DNA from: Ryuthela nishihirai
Lineage: Eukaryota > Arthropoda > Arachnida > Araneae > Heptathelidae
Assembly (NCBI GenBank): GCA_038380435.1
Contig: JAWZYU010000034.1
Coordinates: forward strand, 36,704,901-36,768,900
Length of the DNA: 64,000 nt
Reading direction: 5' to 3'
The position numbers were made by a program, and so were the translations under genes. The notes beneath the pieces were generated by a model. That model did not search any database and was not told where the DNA came from. It saw only the letters and a program-made list of their open reading frames with translations. This document shows positions 61,295 to 64,000 of the stretch, one piece after another. The number at the start of each line of letters is the position of its first letter. Positions within the stretch are counted from its first letter, which is position 1.

Positions 61295-62799
61295 AACTGT
61301 GCACATTAATGAATGGATCTCTCTTACTATTTGTACCTTGAAGCATTGCGTCGCTTTTTCACTTCTCCCTGAAAAAAATTTCCCTACAAAATTATGAAGA
61401 GTAAGTCTATGGAGAGATGTCATCTTAGTTATGAAATGTGTCAAAATGGGATGGAATAATTTATATTTCCGTTTTTTTATTTCCCTGTATTTTTGCAGTT
61501 TTGGTTACGTGCAGACAAAGTTATTAAAACTGATCAATATATTGACAGAATATGCCTTGCAACCGAATGCTGGATCCCAAACCTCCAAGCTGTCGATGAT
61601 TATATTAGATTGAGATCCAACTTCCTAAATATACTTTACGAGGAAATCAATAAGTGCATCTTTTCTTTTAGACAGTTATTCAGACTCCTATACGACCATG
61701 AAAGCAAAATACTTTTATGAACCAATATTTATCTCTTTAGCACTAGTATATTGAACTTTAACCTCGAATACCCGTCGCAATCAAATTTTTACGTTTCTCA
61801 GATCCAGTATACCCTTGGGTCAAATTTTAGTTCTCTAGTGACAGTAAATAAAATTTGCGTTTGAGATCTAACTCTAAATAGTCACAGGCACCAATTTTTA
61901 GCTCTATAGCACAGGAAGATCTAAATATTGCCTCCAAGGAACCTCTGGACGGAAAATTCATGTTTCTGAGATCTACGACCCGAAACACCCCCAGAAAATA
62001 ATTTTCACGTTCCTAGCCCTCTTCGATCAGCATCTGAACTAGGCACGATTTCCATTTGATCTTGAGGGATACAACGAATGTCAAATTTCTGACATTTCCA
62101 GAGATTTACGATCCGGATAAACCCCTAGGTTCAAATTTTCAAAGCTCTACCATTTCTGCATCATAGCTAGAATTGGAGTTTTCTTTTGTCACTTGATCAA
62201 TCGTTTGTATAAGTGTCGGGAAAATTCGACTGAAAATAATTGAAGATTACAACACTTTTCTGACATAATTTTGAACACTATCCATTCGCTATTAAAAGAA
62301 TTACAAAAATATAAATATTCCAGATATCGTATTACTTTAAACGATTTAAAACTATTAACTAAAGTAACTTAAAAGAGAAGTAATTACTATAGTAACATAT
62401 ATAGACGAATTTTTAAAAGCTGTGCATTATTTCAATTTTCTTGATTTTAAATTGTTTTTCAAATACTAGGCTTTATTCTTAAATCCTACATAATTTTTTA
62501 ATGAATTTAAGAAAAATAAGATAGATTGAAGAATATTTTGGGTATCCTTAAATTTTTACTTCAAAAAAATATGGCAAAGAAATTACGTTTTTTTTTGATA
62601 TACCCAGGCAGCTTTAAATTTTCTGTGCAATACCGATTCATTATTCAAGTCTACTAAACATTTCTCTACACTGTGAATCGAAGGAAATCATCCCATTCGT
62701 AATGAACGAAACCTGAAATCAGATTTTTTTTTTTTAGCAGATTTGGTCTTTTTCCCCCTGAGTGCTTGCAGATATGAAATTTTAAAGGATTAAGCGTAC

Positions 62800-63000
62800 G
62801 TCCCGTGGCCGAGTGGTTAGTGCGCTTGGCTACTGATATACGGGACCTGGGTTCGAGCCCCGGGTAAGGCATGGATGTTTGTGTTGTTTTCTGCTGAGGT
62901 CCTGCCATCCTCTCAGATCTTCTACTGTGGCATATAAACTGACAGACCTTTGTGGCAAGCAGCTGCTTGAGGGGGTATTTATTGTTTTTATTTAAGTGTA
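62800..63000 (+). mobile_element. SINE2, full length, shared with copy A
   Basis: Same locus as 9372-9612 but with a single B-box segment, so the extra segment arose in copy A. Confidence 0.9.
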
Positions 63001-63102
63001 AATACCAATTTTTTTAGCAGGGAAAGATTACTCTTTTTCGGCCGTGCTGCCCGGCAGTTATAACACTAAAAATGTTAAAACACAGATATTCAGAAAGAAA
63101 AC

Positions 63103-63108
63103 TTTATT
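63103..63108 (-). terminator. Polyadenylation signal AATAAA of second paralogue
   Basis: The position and flanks match those of the signal behind the first gene. Confidence 0.55.
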
Positions 63109-63165
63109 GAAAGTCAATTGAAAAATACTAATACAATAAATCTAACTACGTCTTGAATACAACAA

Positions 63166-63309
63166 TCAAACTTTTCTGAAAATTCCACTAATGCTTCTCA
63201 GCGATACGATTTCTCCGCATCGCTTTTTGTATTCCTTGTAAAAAGTGTCAAAAAATTTGTCTCATCAATGGGGAGTGTTCTACGAAGTATTCAGAAGAGC
63301 TGAAGAAAT
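63166..63309 (-). pseudogene. Terminal exon of a second JHAMT-like paralogue, frameshifted
   Basis: This is the counterpart of exon 7, with a tttttccag acceptor, the same entry phase and the same 3' UTR. It is 144 nt against 146 nt in the first gene. A 2-bp deletion after PLMRQ creates a premature TGA, although the original frame is still recognisable downstream to GIFRKV and the old stop. Earlier exons would lie beyond 64,000. Either this paralogue is dead or it makes a protein about 28 residues shorter at its C terminus. Confidence 0.75.
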
Positions 63310-63723
63310 CTGGAAAAAAAATAGAATTAGCTAAAGATACTGGTTGAAGAGACAGCTTTAATAACAACATAATTTTAACAAAGCACACTAAAGATTTAAA
63401 ATTTTAATTTGTATACGAAACAATGCCTTGGCTTTTGACAAAGCACTGGAACATGGATCATTAGGTGACTGGCGATGAACGCAATGTCACCTAATGAGTT
63501 GGAGAAGTGTCCAAAATTACAAAGTTACGATTTTACGAATTGAATTAAAAATAATTCAAATCGTTGGTAGATTGTAGCTCAACTTTCAAAAAATATTTCG
63601 ATACTCTTGATCAGGACCGGATCTAGGAGGGGGGAAGCAAGAAGCCAATCCCCCACCCTCTTGAGAATAGGTGATCGAGACCAAAAATGACTAAATTTCT
63701 GCATATTTCACGTACTTTTCATG

Positions 63724-64000
63724 GGTTGGGTTGTTTTACCTCTGATTGGCACTTTTTTGCACACAATGTTCTAAATGGCCAGGTCACATCGATCCCGAAG
63801 GCTCAGAGAAGGTTGGGGGAGGGGACCCACTGGTACAGTTGTTGGGATACAGATGGTAGCCTCAGCCGTCCCATCTGACGGACGGCAGCCTTTCCAAGCC
63901 CGTCGGTGTCCCCTACTGACTATGGGCAGAGCGGGGAATTTTTCGGAGATAAATCTCAACGCTGACCCAGCTGGGACTCGAACCTGGAAACTGCAGATTA
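63724..64000 (-). mobile_element. SINE1 with internal deletion, cut by window edge
   Basis: About 75 bp between ggtagcctc and agccgtccc is missing. The head continues to the window end. Confidence 0.85.

Larger units (their letters stand above)
60280..63713. repeat. Segmental duplication, copy B
   Basis: This is the direct repeat of 7034-10271, about 53.2 kb away. Private features are a chimeric SINE1 at 60932-61294 and extra bases near 63440-63600. The copy ends at a SINE1 that begins near 63724. Confidence 0.85.

Overview
This is a eukaryotic window, AT-rich, intron-rich and packed with transposable elements. It looks like an arthropod genome. I lean weakly towards a chelicerate, from the mix of tRNA-derived SINEs, RTE-like LINEs, mariner and a JHAMT-like gene, but the sequence does not fix the species. 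There are no bacterial operons, rRNA genes or CRISPR arrays. Most long open frames are translations of one SINE family and are not genes.

The main host gene lies on the minus strand and runs from about 45,353 (ATG) to 9,809 (stop). It has seven small coding exons: 45331-45353, 40039-40086, 34661-34714, 31917-32178, 25320-25524, 19948-20092 and 9809-9954, then a 3' UTR with AATAAA at 9746-9751. All intron phases match across GT/AG junctions. The product, about 293 residues, is a class I SAM-dependent methyltransferase most like juvenile hormone acid O-methyltransferase (JHAMT). Its first three exons encode an extra, basic, mitochondrial-leader-like N terminus. Exon 4 carries a one-base frame inconsistency.

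A segment of about 3.2 kb holding the last exon and downstream DNA (7034-10271) recurs in direct orientation at 60280-63713. That second copy is the 3' end of a tandem paralogue extending beyond the right edge. Its terminal exon has a 2-bp deletion and an early stop. SINEs private to each copy were inserted after the duplication.

Mobile elements by region: 1-1905 is an RNase H-bearing LINE. 2390-4090 is a second LINE split by a SINE. 15655-19195 is a nearly full-length but decayed RTE-like LINE, with further 3' fragments at 24650 and 44130 and 5' fragments at 4395 and 45790. A mariner relic spans 35735-37245 and contains two later insertions. 25624-25840 is a palindromic MITE, 32345-32874 a piggyBac-like MITE, 43235-43745 a DNA element with a repetitive core, and 57739-58683 a Helitron-like element. 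29530-30823 is a decayed intronless member of an amplified arthropod gene family of unknown function. 53379-53483 is a short DUF4817-like fragment in a GC-rich island.

SINE1 (about 385 bp, tRNA-like head, (AACCC)-type tail) has close to 40 full, partial, nested, dimeric or trimeric copies. SINE2 (about 195 bp) has nine, and its 3' end resembles the 3' end of the RTE-like LINE, which suggests that LINE mobilises it. SINE3 has one.
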